Source of the DNA: an uncultured Alphaproteobacteria bacterium
Lineage (GTDB): Bacteria > Pseudomonadota > Alphaproteobacteria > RF32 > CAG-239
Assembly (NCBI GenBank): GCA_944393215.1
Contig: CALXZL010000009.1
Location: 1-49,172, forward strand
Direction: 5' to 3'
DNA length: 49,172 bases
Under the pieces are notes generated by a model. The model saw only the letters and a list, made by a program, of their open reading frames with translations, was not told the origin of the DNA and ran no database searches. A program made the translations under genes and the position numbers. Positions 16,008-25,042 of this stretch are shown here, in pieces. How positions within the stretch are numbered: position 1 is the first letter of the stretch; the number at the start of each line of letters is the position of its first letter.

Positions 16008-16549
16008 GAATCATAGCCGGAAAATATCGTGGAAAAACACTCTTATCACCTCGTTCGGAGCATGTTCGCCCGACATCTGACCGAGCCCGCGAAGCCATTT
16101 TTAATATTTTATATTCAAAATTAGAACAAACTTTTGCCGAAATAACACTATTAGATGTTTTTGCCGGGACGGGAGCTTTTGCACTGGAAGCTATATCACG
16201 CGGAATAAAATCGGTGATGATGATAGATATAGATACCCGCGATTTACAAAAAAACGTAGCTCTGTTTCCTCAAGAAAAAAACAAGATTCATATTATAAAA
16301 TCAGATGCCACGAATATGCGTCAGGCAACGGAGCAATATGATGTTGTTTTTATGGATGCGCCGTATAATCAAGGATTGAGTGAAAAAGCGCTGGCTGGTC
16401 TCGCAGCTCAAAACTGGTTAAAACCTAATGCTTTATGTATTGTAGAACTTGAAAAAAATGAAAACATTGAAATTCCTCAACAATTTATGTTGACAGATAA
16501 ACGTTATTACGGACTGGCACAGGTCTTATTTTTGCGTTATCAGGGTTAA
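16004..16549 (+). CDS. rsmD: 16S rRNA (guanine966-N2)-methyltransferase RsmD
   Basis: A 181-residue SAM-dependent methyltransferase that modifies G966 of 16S rRNA during 30S assembly. MRIIAGKYRGKTL and RPTSDRAREAIFNIL at the N terminus are RsmD signatures. The SAM site DVFAGTGAF is at 51-59, and the catalytic DAPY motif is at 118-121. Length is typical. Its start overlaps the rluB stop (ATGA), forming a two-gene rRNA-modification operon. Its stop overlaps the 3' end of the opposite-strand gene by 4 bp. Confidence 0.94.
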   Translation: MRIIAGKYRGKTLLSPRSEHVRPTSDRAREAIFNILYSKLEQTFAEITLLDVFAGTGAFALEAISRGIKSVMMIDIDTRDLQKNVALFPQEKNKIHIIKSDATNMRQATEQYDVVFMDAPYNQGLSEKALAGLAAQNWLKPNALCIVELEKNENIEIPQQFMLTDKRYYGLAQVLFLRYQG

Positions 16550-17625
16550 TTAAATTTTTTTACTGCAATTTTTTCAATCAGCAAAGCATCATCGCGTACG
16601 GAAATCGGCGTAGAAACCGTAAGATATTGATCATTTTCATCTTGTTTATAAGATTTTCCCGAGAGCAAAATCTTGGCAACAAAAACACCTTTACTGTCAA
16701 GCCAATTTTTATGTTCCAAGTCATCAATCAAAACAGATAGAGCTTTAGAAGTGGTATTAAGTTGTAAAATCGGCTTAAAGTTTTCATTAAGATATAAATT
16801 ACCTTTACCAACCAAAAGTAAAGGAGACCAGCTGAGATTAAAATCTTTAATTTCCCAATGCCCGTCTTTTGAAAGCCACTCACGCAAATCGGAGCGTAAA
16901 TTGTTGGTAAAATTGATTTTCCCGATAATTTCACTATTCAGATAAATCCGACGAATATCCTGAGAAAGAGGATAATTGAGCAGTCCGTTCAGCTTAATAT
17001 CGGAAATTTCAAAAGCTAATTTAAAAGAAGGAGCAGGTTGCTCTAAAGATGTTGATGAAATCTGATTTCCGAGAACAATCACTTGTTTGATATCGGCAAT
17101 ATCGGCAACGGAAATATTAAATAATTTAAATGATAACAAGTGAATTTCACCGTTATCATCAATATTTAAAATAAATTCCTGATTGGCAAGTTCAATCTTA
17201 TGCACGCCGTTAGGCAAAGTCAAAAATTGTTTTCCGATTAATTCAAATTGTAATTTTTGACTGCGAAGGATGCTGTTATCAAAACGTATGGTCTCACAAT
17301 TCCAAGAAGTTTTGGAAAATTTATTATAGAGTTTTAGATTATTAATTTCGCCCAAAGGAAAAAGCGGAAAGGCATGAAAAGAAACATTATCATAGGCAAT
17401 ATCCCAGCCAAATTGGTTAAGCGCCTGTATGGAATAAGCCATTTGTTTTTTTATGTGAGAAATAAGAACCTGCCTTTGCAAAAAAGCATGAGTAAATAAG
17501 AGCGAAATAAAAAATACGGCAACAAAAGAGAAAACGCCCCATTTCCAAAAAGAAGGAGATTTGAGATCTTTCTCTTCGGGGAAATTGTCGGCAAAATCAA
17601 TATTGTTGGATGTATTTTCCTTCAC
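16546..17625 (-). CDS. Membrane-anchored DUF2125-like protein
   Basis: A 359-residue protein read from a GTG at 17625, which has AAAGGA 9 nt upstream and starts 4 nt after the plsC stop. Extending to an ATG at 17685 would run into plsC. One N-terminal membrane helix (FWKWGVFSFVAVFFISLLF) precedes a long beta-rich periplasmic domain (FGWDIAYDNVSFHAFPLFPLGEINNLKLY, and repeated LNSEIIGKINF-type strands). The WDI-Y-V-F-P-LPL pattern resembles the alphaproteobacterial DUF2125 and AsmA-like envelope proteins. Cotranscription with plsC, the ydcF-like gene and ftsEX suggests an envelope role. The family assignment is tentative. Confidence 0.7.
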   Translation of the reverse strand: MKENTSNNIDFADNFPEEKDLKSPSFWKWGVFSFVAVFFISLLFTHAFLQRQVLISHIKKQMAYSIQALNQFGWDIAYDNVSFHAFPLFPLGEINNLKLYNKFSKTSWNCETIRFDNSILRSQKLQFELIGKQFLTLPNGVHKIELANQEFILNIDDNGEIHLLSFKLFNISVADIADIKQVIVLGNQISSTSLEQPAPSFKLAFEISDIKLNGLLNYPLSQDIRRIYLNSEIIGKINFTNNLRSDLREWLSKDGHWEIKDFNLSWSPLLLVGKGNLYLNENFKPILQLNTTSKALSVLIDDLEHKNWLDSKGVFVAKILLSGKSYKQDENDQYLTVSTPISVRDDALLIEKIAVKKFN

Positions 17626-17629
17626 GATA

Positions 17630-18391
17630 TTAATCCTTTTGAGCTTGTTCCAATAACATTTTGGCATGAGGATAATGTGCGGCACTTTCTTGATTTAATT
17701 CGGCACATTTTGTTTCGATTCGATTTTTTAATTCTGCCATAAATTCTTTTTTATCCAGTCCCAAGGGCAAAGGAGGTAAAAATTCGATGATAATTTTTCC
17801 GGGATACCTGAGAAAAGAATTTTTAGCCCAGAAAAGCCCGGTATTAAGAGCAACCGGAACAACCGGCACGTTTAGGTTTTGATATAAGAAAACCAATCCC
17901 GGTTTATATTCGGTTGTTTTGCCGGGTTTTGTTCTGGTTCCTTCTGGAAAGATGATAATCGGTCTGCCGCGAGCGATTCGATCTTTAGCATCAAGAAGCA
18001 ATTTTTTCAAAGTGGCACCGCCGGCGGCACGATTAACGGCAATCATTCCGTACAGATGCTGAGCCCAGCCGAACAAGGGAACATAAGTCAGTTCTTTTTT
18101 CAAAATAAAAACAGCTTTGGTAATGTAAGAAGAAAGACAATAAGTCTCAAGAGCGGACTGGTGTTTTGCGGCATAAATAACGCCTTCTTGTTTAATATAC
18201 TCTTTGCCGCGGATTTCAATGGATATACCGCAAATTTTTAAATAAGAGCAACAAAGCGGCATCCAAAATTTATTCCAAAAGGGCATGGTCGCTTTGCGGC
18301 TGAATAAGCCGACAATTGTTCCCACAATGCATCCGCAAGCCAAAGTTAAATAAAACAAAAAATTAAAAATCAAAGAACGAATATACAACAT
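17630..18391 (-). CDS. plsC: 1-acyl-sn-glycerol-3-phosphate acyltransferase PlsC
   Basis: A 253-residue inner-membrane acyltransferase that makes phosphatidic acid from lysophosphatidic acid. N-terminal hydrophobic helices (about 5-30) come first. The catalytic box is AAKHQSALETY (H77 with E82 in place of the usual Asp of HX4D, a substitution common in this branch). The phosphate-binding motif FPEGTRTKPG is near 144-153, and the third block is VPVVPVALNTG. It lies in the ftsE-ftsX-ydcF-plsC run on the minus strand, 5 nt after the upstream gene. The C-terminal SAAHYPHAKMLLEQAQ is a helical tail. Confidence 0.92.
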   Translation of the reverse strand: MLYIRSLIFNFLFYLTLACGCIVGTIVGLFSRKATMPFWNKFWMPLCCSYLKICGISIEIRGKEYIKQEGVIYAAKHQSALETYCLSSYITKAVFILKKELTYVPLFGWAQHLYGMIAVNRAAGGATLKKLLLDAKDRIARGRPIIIFPEGTRTKPGKTTEYKPGLVFLYQNLNVPVVPVALNTGLFWAKNSFLRYPGKIIIEFLPPLPLGLDKKEFMAELKNRIETKCAELNQESAAHYPHAKMLLEQAQKD

Positions 18392-18396
18392 AAGAT

Positions 18397-18969
18397 TTAT
18401 CCTTGAATATTGAGTCGGCGCATCAGCCAGACATAAAGAAATTTATTATATTCAGAAGCAATCAAACAAAAACTTCTGTTTTTGAGCCACCATTTTTTAG
18501 CCACATTTTCAGAAAAGACCGGATGAGGAACAATAACCAGATCGGCATTTTGAAATTGGAATTCCTGCATACTGCGAGGGAGATGGTAGTTTGAAGTAAC
18601 AAGTCTGATGGAAGAAATTCTGTTTTTCTTAAGCCAAGCTTGTGTTTCAATGGCATTTTCAATGGTGTTGGTAGATTTTTTATCCATGAGGATTGGTTTT
18701 TGCGGCAACGGAATATTTTGCAAATCGGAAATATCTTGCAAAGAAGTATTTTTTTCCACACCGGAAATAAAAAGTTTATCGGCAAGACCGTTGTTAAGGA
18801 GTTTAACGGCTTCTCCGATTCGGTTTCTGCCGCCGGTAAGAACGACAATCGCTTGCGTGTGGGTTGAGGTATCAATTTTATAATGATTAATATGATAAGC
18901 AAAAAAACAAAAGCCGATAAGCCAAGCCGCAAAAACAAAAATGATACCAAATACAAACAATTTTTTCAT
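18397..18969 (-). CDS. DUF218 (YdcF/SanA/ElyC-type) envelope protein
   Basis: A 190-residue protein with one N-terminal membrane helix (LFVFGIIFVFAAWLIGFCFFAY). A DUF218 domain follows: IVVLTGGRNRIGEAVKLLNNGLADKLFISGV (about 41-70), then NTIENAIETQAWLKK and IRLVTSNYHLPRSM. The conserved TGG-R-EA, NT-EN and S-YH-PR patterns are typical. SanA and ElyC relatives affect peptidoglycan and outer-membrane integrity. The exact reaction is not established. The gene sits between ftsX (7 nt) and plsC (5 nt) and is almost certainly cotranscribed with them. Confidence 0.85.
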   Translation of the reverse strand: MKKLFVFGIIFVFAAWLIGFCFFAYHINHYKIDTSTHTQAIVVLTGGRNRIGEAVKLLNNGLADKLFISGVEKNTSLQDISDLQNIPLPQKPILMDKKSTNTIENAIETQAWLKKNRISSIRLVTSNYHLPRSMQEFQFQNADLVIVPHPVFSENVAKKWWLKNRSFCLIASEYNKFLYVWLMRRLNIQG

Positions 18970-18976
18970 CAGGAAC

Positions 18977-19894
18977 CTACATCAATTTTTGTAAAGTTTG
19001 TTTAACGGTATAATAAGCCGTCAGCATGGCAATAACGGAAGCAAAGGCTGGCAAGGCAATAATGGCGGACCAATCCAAAACGGAAAGTTTTGCCTCGCTG
19101 ATAATTCCGCCTTCGATTTGGTGCGCTAAAGAAGCAATTCCAAAAATTGTCGGTATGGCAATAATCAAGCCGATTAAACCGCCTTGCAAAGCAAGTATGG
19201 CAGATTGTTTGGCATATTGTTGTGCCACATAAGTATCTTTAGCCCCCATAAGGTGCAAAATTTCAATAGTATATTTGTGCAAACCAAGGCTGGTTTGAGT
19301 TGTATAAAATATGGCGCCGGAAGTAATCATGATCACGAGAGCCAAAATGCTCAAAGCTAAAATTTTAATTCCGTCTGCAAACTGAATAAGTTTATTGAGC
19401 CAGAGCTTATGATTATCAACCGAGGCCATAGGGGTAGCTTGCGCCAATTTATAGGCAAGATCCATAAAATCGACATCGGCACCGGTTTTAAGTTTCACAT
19501 CGATGATGCGCGGCACGGGCAAATCTTGAATTTCGATTCCATCTCCGAGCCAAGGCTGAATAAGTTGTTCGAGTTGTTTATCGGTAAGAGGTTCTGCTTT
19601 TTCAACAAAATCAAGATTGCGAAGAATATCTAAAGCTTTGTTTTGGTGAGCCAAAGTTTCGGCAACGGCTTTGTCGGGGTTAATGTTTGTAGAAGGCATA
19701 ATCTGCACGGTAAGAGAGCCTAAAATACTATTATTCCAGTTTTCCAACATGGTATTAATGGAAAGTACCCCGGAAAGAGTTACGGCAAAGAGAAAAACGG
19801 CAATACCGACCATAATTTGCAAAAACAAGCTGGTACTGCTGTTTTTGAGAGGCAATTCTTCGTGTCTGGCAATAAAAACAGGTTGTTTAGGCAT
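18977..19894 (-). CDS. ftsX: Cell division protein FtsX
   Basis: A 305-residue permease-like subunit of the FtsEX complex, which couples ATP hydrolysis to activation of septal murein hydrolases. A first membrane helix (FLQIMVGIAVFLFAVTL, about 26-42) is followed by an extracytoplasmic domain and three C-terminal helices (ILALSILALVIMITSGAIF, LALQGGLIGLIIAIPTIFGI, SAIIALPAFASVIAMLTAYY). ILHLMGAKDTYVAQQ is a conserved cytosolic loop of the family. It overlaps the end of ftsE by 8 nt, giving translational coupling. Confidence 0.93.
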   Translation of the reverse strand: MPKQPVFIARHEELPLKNSSTSLFLQIMVGIAVFLFAVTLSGVLSINTMLENWNNSILGSLTVQIMPSTNINPDKAVAETLAHQNKALDILRNLDFVEKAEPLTDKQLEQLIQPWLGDGIEIQDLPVPRIIDVKLKTGADVDFMDLAYKLAQATPMASVDNHKLWLNKLIQFADGIKILALSILALVIMITSGAIFYTTQTSLGLHKYTIEILHLMGAKDTYVAQQYAKQSAILALQGGLIGLIIAIPTIFGIASLAHQIEGGIISEAKLSVLDWSAIIALPAFASVIAMLTAYYTVKQTLQKLM

Positions 19895-20612
19895 GGCGCA
19901 CTCCTAAAAGAGAAGAATTTGTCGGAGCAAAAACCTTCAAGCCATGATTTTGCAAATGCAAGCGGGGATAAGCAAAATCGGTAATAAGTTTTTCGCTGTG
20001 AGTTGCAATCACAACGGTTGTCCCGAGTTTATTAAGTTCGACAAAGAGTTTCATCAATTTTGGAGCGATATCGTTATCAACGTTGCCGGTCGGTTCATCA
20101 GCGAGCAAAAGTTCGGGGCGGTTAATAACGGCTCTGGCAATGGCAACGCGTTGTTTTTCGCCGCCGGACAATGTTGCCGGAGTAGATTGGATAGATCGAT
20201 CAAGTTCAACCCATTGCAAAAGCTCCATAACACGTTTACGCACTTCATGTTCATCCATACCGCAAACGCGAAGAGGCAGAGCCACGTTATCAAAAGCAGA
20301 AAGATGATCAATAAGGCGGAAGTCTTGAAAAACGACGCCGATTTTACGTCTGAGCATAGCTAAAGAGTCGCGATTGGCAAAATTCACATTTTGCCCAAAG
20401 ACGGAGACGGAGCCTCGGCTAGGTTTCTGAGCCAGATACATCATACTGAGCAGAGAGGTTTTTCCGGCGCCGCTACGTCCGGTAAGAAAATGGAAGGAAC
20501 CTTTGCGCAGAGATAATTTGACATCGCTTAAAATTTCCGGACCTTGCCCGTAGCGGATTCCCACATTGTGCATTTCGATAATGGCGGAAGATTTGTTAGT
20601 TTCATTAAGCAA
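19887..20612 (-). CDS. ftsE: Cell division ATP-binding protein FtsE
   Basis: A 241-residue ABC ATPase. Walker A is GRSGAGKT (45-52), the Q-loop is VVFQDFRL (93-100), the signature is LSGGEKQR (148-155), Walker B is LLLADEPTGN (168-177), and the H-loop is VIATHSEKL. YLAQKPSRGSVSVFGQNV and the FRLIDHLSAFDNVALPL segment are FtsE-typical. With FtsX it forms the FtsEX complex at the septum. It is the first gene of the minus-strand envelope operon running to 16546. About 20 extra N-terminal residues precede the usual start at IIEMHNVGIRYG. Confidence 0.95.
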   Translation of the reverse strand: MLNETNKSSAIIEMHNVGIRYGQGPEILSDVKLSLRKGSFHFLTGRSGAGKTSLLSMMYLAQKPSRGSVSVFGQNVNFANRDSLAMLRRKIGVVFQDFRLIDHLSAFDNVALPLRVCGMDEHEVRKRVMELLQWVELDRSIQSTPATLSGGEKQRVAIARAVINRPELLLADEPTGNVDNDIAPKLMKLFVELNKLGTTVVIATHSEKLITDFAYPRLHLQNHGLKVFAPTNSSLLGVRHA

Positions 20613-20755
20613 TTTTAAAGGCTCCTGAAAAAAATAAAATATGCCCTATCATAAGATATGATAAAGAATAGGTCTACCAAAATATTTCACTTAATAAAAT
20701 GTTTTTTTTCTTTTCTAAAATAAAAAATATGCCTATATTGCGAGAAGAGGTGAAA

Positions 20756-21697
20756 ATGCTGATTTATTGTCCAAAATGTAAAACCGGTTATGAAATTGAT
20801 GCATCTGTTGTTCCAGAACAGGGGCGTCGTTTACGTTGCGCCGTATGTCAAAAAGTGTTCAAATGTATGCCGGAAGATTTGATAGAAGGTTCAAAATTAA
20901 GAGCCGCTGAATTTACGGAAGAAGAAAAGAAGCATTTGGATGAAAAAGGACAATTACAGGAAGAGCCCCAAATTAAAGATTCGGAAGAGAACCAAGTTAC
21001 CCCGGAAAAGTCTGAAGATAACATAACAGAAGATAAGGAAGCAGATTCGCCGGAAAAAGCGGAAGATTGGGAAGAAGAAGTTGCCGCAACACAAAAGACA
21101 TTGGATGAGCTGGCATCAGACAATCAATATGTCAAAGATATATTTCAACGTTTGTCCGTAGAAACGGAAAATTTATTTCAAATAGATCAGGAACACCCCA
21201 AACGCAAATACATTTTTGGAATAAGAAAAATGTTGGGAATAGTCAATCCGAAGAATTTACAATATTATTTATACGGATTACTGATTTTTCTGGGATTGAT
21301 TTTATATTATATGCGTTATGAAGTAGTTCGCTCATTTCCGTCCACGGCGCAAGTATATGAAGCGTTAGGAATAGAGGCGGTTGTTCCAGGAGAAGGATTA
21401 GAGTTTCAAAATGTGGTTCGCCGAGAATTTGAAGATGACTATGTTCCGAAGTTGGAAATTAAAGGTTTTATCGCAAACAAGACGGATATAAATATGGATA
21501 TCCCTAAAATAAAGATAGAGCTTTTGGATAAAAACGGAAAGGTAATTCAATCAGAAAATTTCGATTCGATTATTCCTTTGGTTACGGCAAAAGCCAAAAT
21601 ACCGTTTAGTCATATAATATCGCGTCCGTCACCTTTAAGTAAATATGTGTATTTAACATTTATCAATCTCCCACCGGAAGAGGCAAAGAAAAAATAA
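20756..21697 (+). CDS. Zinc-ribbon (MJ0042-type) membrane protein with DUF3426-like tail
   Basis: A 313-residue protein starting at ATG 20756, which has GAGGTG upstream. An in-frame ATG at 20699 lacks a ribosome site. Residues 5-31 form the finger-like zinc ribbon (C5, C8, C28, C31 in CPKCKTGYEID and GRRLRCAVCQKVF). A very acidic linker (about 60-135, many Glu/Asp) leads to one membrane helix (YYLYGLLIFLGLILYYM). The C-terminal domain (about 215-313) resembles DUF3426, with LEIKGFIANKTDINMDIPKIKIELLDKNG strands. Such proteins are common next to ftsEX in Alphaproteobacteria. The function is unknown. Confidence 0.85.
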   Translation: MLIYCPKCKTGYEIDASVVPEQGRRLRCAVCQKVFKCMPEDLIEGSKLRAAEFTEEEKKHLDEKGQLQEEPQIKDSEENQVTPEKSEDNITEDKEADSPEKAEDWEEEVAATQKTLDELASDNQYVKDIFQRLSVETENLFQIDQEHPKRKYIFGIRKMLGIVNPKNLQYYLYGLLIFLGLILYYMRYEVVRSFPSTAQVYEALGIEAVVPGEGLEFQNVVRREFEDDYVPKLEIKGFIANKTDINMDIPKIKIELLDKNGKVIQSENFDSIIPLVTAKAKIPFSHIISRPSPLSKYVYLTFINLPPEEAKKK

Positions 21698-21701
21698 GAT
21701 G

Positions 21702-21732
21702 AAGCTCCGTAAAAAGAACGGAGCTTTTTTTT
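21702..21732 (+). terminator. Intrinsic terminator
   Basis: AAGCTCCGT/ACGGAGCTT (21702-21710/21718-21726) is followed by a T run, directly after the zinc-ribbon gene. It isolates the flagellar operon. Confidence 0.9.
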
Positions 21733-21756
21733 ATAAAAATCATAAAATATTTTTTT

Positions 21757-21772
21757 TGGCACGCTTTTTGCA
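21757..21772 (+). promoter_or_regulatory. Sigma-54 promoter of the flgF operon
   Basis: TGGCACG (21757-21763), CTTT, then TTGCA (21768-21772) matches the -24/-12 consensus TGGCACG-N4-TTGC exactly, 50 nt before the flgF ATG. Flagellar rod and ring operons of Caulobacter are also sigma-54 dependent, so RpoN plus an activator of the FlbD type is the likely control. Confidence 0.9.
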
Positions 21773-21822
21773 TAAGATATGGCAAATGATTTTAATTATC
21801 CAAAACTATTGGGGAGAATATA

Positions 21823-22575
21823 ATGGATAATACAAAATATGTAGCGTTATCACGCCAAATGGCATTATGGAAACAAATGGATGTTGTTTCTAATAATATG
21901 GCAAATATGAATACATCGGGTTATAAGCAGGATGAAGCGGTTTTTGCCTCATATCTGCACCAATCGGATGAAAATGTCAAAGTAAAGGGATTAGCCGCAA
22001 AACCCTTATATTTCACGCAAGATTACGGAACATACGGCAATTTCAGCGAGGGAATGTTGGCTGAAACGGGTAATACTTTAGACGTTGCCATAAAAGGGGA
22101 TGCATTTTTTGCAATTCAAACAGAAGGCGGAGAAAGATATACAAGAAAAGGCAATTTCACCTTAAATTCGGACGGGATGTTGGTTACCTCGGAAGGAGAT
22201 CCGGTTTTATCGGAAGCCAATGAGCCGTTTTTCATTGCGCCGGGAGAAAAAGAAATCAGCATTACGGAAAGTGGTGAAATATATACTGAAAATGGCTTAA
22301 TCGGTAAGATGAAGATAGTCAGTTTTGCCGATAATCAGAAATTATTAAAAGTCGCCAATACCATGTTTGAAAACGTTGAGGGAAATTCCATGGTTATAGG
22401 TGAAGACAATATTCGAGTAATGCAAGGAAAATTAGAGAAATCAAATGTAAATTCAATCGAAGAAATGACCAAATTGGTTAACCTGCAACGTTCATATGAA
22501 TATGTCCAACAAATGATAGACGAAGAACATGATCGTCTCTCCAACACCATAAGTGCATATACACAAATGATATAA
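21823..22575 (+). CDS. flgF: Flagellar basal-body rod protein FlgF
   Basis: A 250-residue proximal rod protein exported by the flagellar type III apparatus. The N-terminal rod motif is MVVSNNMANMNTSGYKQDEA-like (MDVVSNNMANMNTSGYK, about 20-36). The central part is GNTLDVAIKGDAFFAIQTEGGERYTRKGNF, and the C-terminal helix SIEEMTKLVNLQRSYEYVQQMI matches the rod/hook family. It is shorter than FlgG, lacks the FlgG-specific centre, and precedes flgG. It is the first gene after the sigma-54 promoter. GGGGAG lies upstream of the ATG. Confidence 0.93.
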   Translation: MDNTKYVALSRQMALWKQMDVVSNNMANMNTSGYKQDEAVFASYLHQSDENVKVKGLAAKPLYFTQDYGTYGNFSEGMLAETGNTLDVAIKGDAFFAIQTEGGERYTRKGNFTLNSDGMLVTSEGDPVLSEANEPFFIAPGEKEISITESGEIYTENGLIGKMKIVSFADNQKLLKVANTMFENVEGNSMVIGEDNIRVMQGKLEKSNVNSIEEMTKLVNLQRSYEYVQQMIDEEHDRLSNTISAYTQMI

Positions 22576-22590
22576 TAAGGGAATAAAAAG

Positions 22591-23379
22591 ATGAGATCAT
22601 TAAATATAGGTGCCACCGGCATGTTAGCCCAACAAACCAACGTTGATGTAATATCCAACAACATTGCCAATATGAACACCACCGCATACACAAAACGTCG
22701 AGCCGAATTCAATGATTTAATATATCAAAATTATATCAGACCGGGAGCACAATCAACGGCAGGACAAACCATTGTTCCGGCAGGGGTACAATTAGGAACG
22801 GGCGTAAGAACGGCAGCCGTATACAGAATAACGGACGGCAGCGGCGTTACCAAAACGGACGGCTCATTAGATTTGGCAATCCAAGGCAGGGGTTATTTTC
22901 AAATTGAGCTTCCGGAAGGAAAGGGTATAGGTTATACCAGAGACGGAGCATTTCAGAAAAACGGAGACGGTGTCATTGTCACTCACGACGGTTATATTGT
23001 TCAGCCGGAAATCACCATTCCTGATGATGCGGTAGAGGTATATGTCAACACCTCGGGAGAAGTTTGGGTAAAACAAGACGGAGAAACAGATGAAGTCAAT
23101 GTTGGTCAATTAGAGTTGGCAACATTTGTAAATGAAGCCGGATTGGAAGCCATTGGAAACAATCTGTTTACGGAAACGGAGGCATCAGGAGCCCCGGTAT
23201 TGGATAATCCGGATGCGGAAGGGTTTGGATCAATATTGCAAGGCTATTTGGAAACATCCAACGTAAATGCGGTATCAGAAATAACAGAATTGGTATCAGC
23301 TCAGAGAGCTTATGAAATGAACTCAAAAATAATTCAAACATCAGATGAAATGTTAAGTACCATTAACCAAATGAAATAA
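22591..23379 (+). CDS. flgG: Flagellar distal rod protein FlgG
   Basis: A 262-residue protein. The N terminus (MRSLNIGATGMLAQQTNVDVISNNIAN, written here in part) carries the FlgG pattern and is followed by TAYTKRRAEFNDLIYQN. The central GSLDLAIQGRGYFQIELP and the C-terminal SNVNAVSEITELVSAQRAYEMNSK are diagnostic. It builds the distal rod through the peptidoglycan. It lies 15 nt after flgF and is followed 14 nt later by flgA, which implies one operon. Length matches the family (260-262). Confidence 0.95.
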   Translation: MRSLNIGATGMLAQQTNVDVISNNIANMNTTAYTKRRAEFNDLIYQNYIRPGAQSTAGQTIVPAGVQLGTGVRTAAVYRITDGSGVTKTDGSLDLAIQGRGYFQIELPEGKGIGYTRDGAFQKNGDGVIVTHDGYIVQPEITIPDDAVEVYVNTSGEVWVKQDGETDEVNVGQLELATFVNEAGLEAIGNNLFTETEASGAPVLDNPDAEGFGSILQGYLETSNVNAVSEITELVSAQRAYEMNSKIIQTSDEMLSTINQMK

Positions 23380-23393
23380 GCAGGGTAGGTATA

Positions 23394-24101
23394 ATGTTTA
23401 AATTTTTTCTGTTCACATGTTTATCCATATTGAGCTTAGGAATAGATTCTGTTTTGGCGGCGGTCAATGTCAGTACGGAAGAAGTTGAAGACGCCATAAA
23501 AAAAGAGTTTTCCGAACAAGGATTGGAAGACGAGATAGAATTGGAAATATATGGAGGACAGAGCAGTTTTAATTTTCCGGAAGCAAATCAAGCCAAGATT
23601 ATGGTAAGCAATTTGAAATATGATGAGACTCAAAATAAGTTTACGATAAATGTGGAAATTTTTGCCGACGGAAAATCATCCGCCAAAGATTCGTTGATAG
23701 GAAAATATTATCTTATGGAAGAAGTTTTTGTTCCGGCAGAAAATTTGGATAAAGGTCAGATAATACAAGAGCAAAATTTAAAGAAAATAAAGTTGCGCAG
23801 CAGCCGGATAAAATCGGCATATATAACGGAAAAAGAAAAGCTGATAGGCAAAGAAGTCAAGAGAGCATTAAAAATCGGAAAACTAATCAGCAGCAAAGAG
23901 ATAGGTATGCCGCTGGCAGTACATAAAAATGATAAGGTAAATTTAATATATAAAACCGAACGGATGCAAATTATTGCCAAAGGCATAGCGCAAGAAGACG
24001 GCTCCAAAGGAGAAAAAATAGAAGTTGAGAACAGCCAGAGTCGAAAGAAGGTATACGGAACGGTCGTCTCTTCGGACACAATCGAAGTAGAGAACCAATA
24101 G
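23394..24101 (+). CDS. flgA: Flagellar P-ring assembly chaperone FlgA
   Basis: A 235-residue periplasmic protein with a signal peptide (MFKFFLFTCLSILSLGIDSVLA). The SAF-type domain in the C-terminal half has VFVPAENLDKGQIIQEQNL (about 112-130), then GKEVKRALKIGKLISSKEIGMP and the KNDKVNLIYKTERMQIIAKGIAQEDG segment typical of FlgA. It assists P-ring (FlgI) assembly around the rod. It sits between flgG and flgH, and flgI is not in the window. Confidence 0.9.
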   Translation: MFKFFLFTCLSILSLGIDSVLAAVNVSTEEVEDAIKKEFSEQGLEDEIELEIYGGQSSFNFPEANQAKIMVSNLKYDETQNKFTINVEIFADGKSSAKDSLIGKYYLMEEVFVPAENLDKGQIIQEQNLKKIKLRSSRIKSAYITEKEKLIGKEVKRALKIGKLISSKEIGMPLAVHKNDKVNLIYKTERMQIIAKGIAQEDGSKGEKIEVENSQSRKKVYGTVVSSDTIEVENQ

Positions 24102-24112
24102 GAGAGCAGGTT

Positions 24113-24868
24113 ATGAATAAACAAATAATGAAAAGTACAATGGTATTACTGATGGCGACTTCGCTTTCCGGATGTGCCGGTATGTGGGACAGACTAACAT
24201 CTGTCGGAGCAGAACCGAAGTTGACGGAAATAGAAAATCCGGTAGAAGCAGAAAATTATAAACCGGTTTCGATGCCGATGCCGGAAACAAAACCGCAAAA
24301 GCAATATGCAAATTCATTATGGGTACAAGGTTCGACCGGCTTTTTCAAAGATCAGAGAGCGTCAAAAGTCGGAGATATATTAACGGTTAATATTGTAGCC
24401 AAAGATACGGCATTAATGGAAAATGAAATGGAACAGAACCGAGACAATAACTCCGATACGTTAGGAATAGGGGCTTTGGCAGGTTTTGAAAGAAATGTCA
24501 GCACGGTTTTGCCGTCAGGTAATGAGATGGATGCCTTAATAGATGTTTCATCCAACCGCGAAATAGCAGCCGACGGCAAAGTAGACCGCCAAGAAAAAAT
24601 AGATGTGACAATGGCAGCCGTAGTAACTCAAGTTTTGCCGAACGGCAATTTAGTCATAGAAGGCACACAAGAGATTCGCGTAAGCTATGAATTAAGAAGA
24701 CTAACGGTCAGAGGAATAATTCGTCGTGCGGATATCAGCTCCAACAACACCATCCAATCAGATAAGATAGCGGAATTAAGAGTATCATATGGCGGCAAGG
24801 GGGTTGTATCGGATGTACAACAACCAAGATATGGTCGACAATTTTTAGATATTTTGAGCCCGTTCTAG
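24113..24868 (+). CDS. flgH: Flagellar L-ring lipoprotein FlgH
   Basis: A 251-residue outer-membrane lipoprotein that forms the L ring. The lipobox is LSGC with C21. SLWVQGSTGFFKDQRASKVGDILTVNI (part, from about 66) and the C-terminal VRGIIRRADISSNNTIQSDKIAELRVSYGG segment are FlgH signatures. It ends the visible flgFGAH operon. A 239-bp gap with hairpins follows before the FlaF-like gene. Confidence 0.95.
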   Translation: MNKQIMKSTMVLLMATSLSGCAGMWDRLTSVGAEPKLTEIENPVEAENYKPVSMPMPETKPQKQYANSLWVQGSTGFFKDQRASKVGDILTVNIVAKDTALMENEMEQNRDNNSDTLGIGALAGFERNVSTVLPSGNEMDALIDVSSNREIAADGKVDRQEKIDVTMAAVVTQVLPNGNLVIEGTQEIRVSYELRRLTVRGIIRRADISSNNTIQSDKIAELRVSYGGKGVVSDVQQPRYGRQFLDILSPF

Positions 24869-25042
24869 AAAGTTTTGTTCAAAGTTCGTTATTATTCCCT
24901 AGGCGAATTTTGAGGCAAAAGAATTATTATGTTCCCAAAAGCGAGAAAAAATCTCCCCATTTTTTCTCAAAAATTTAGAACATTTTAAGTTTATTGATAT
25001 ATTCCCTATAAATGAATGAGAAATGTTCTGATTCTTCCCAAA

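Noticed and set aside
17626-17685. ATG start of the DUF2125-like gene at 17685
   Set aside because: It would overlap plsC by 56 bp. The GTG at 17625 has a well-placed ribosome site and fits the operon spacing.
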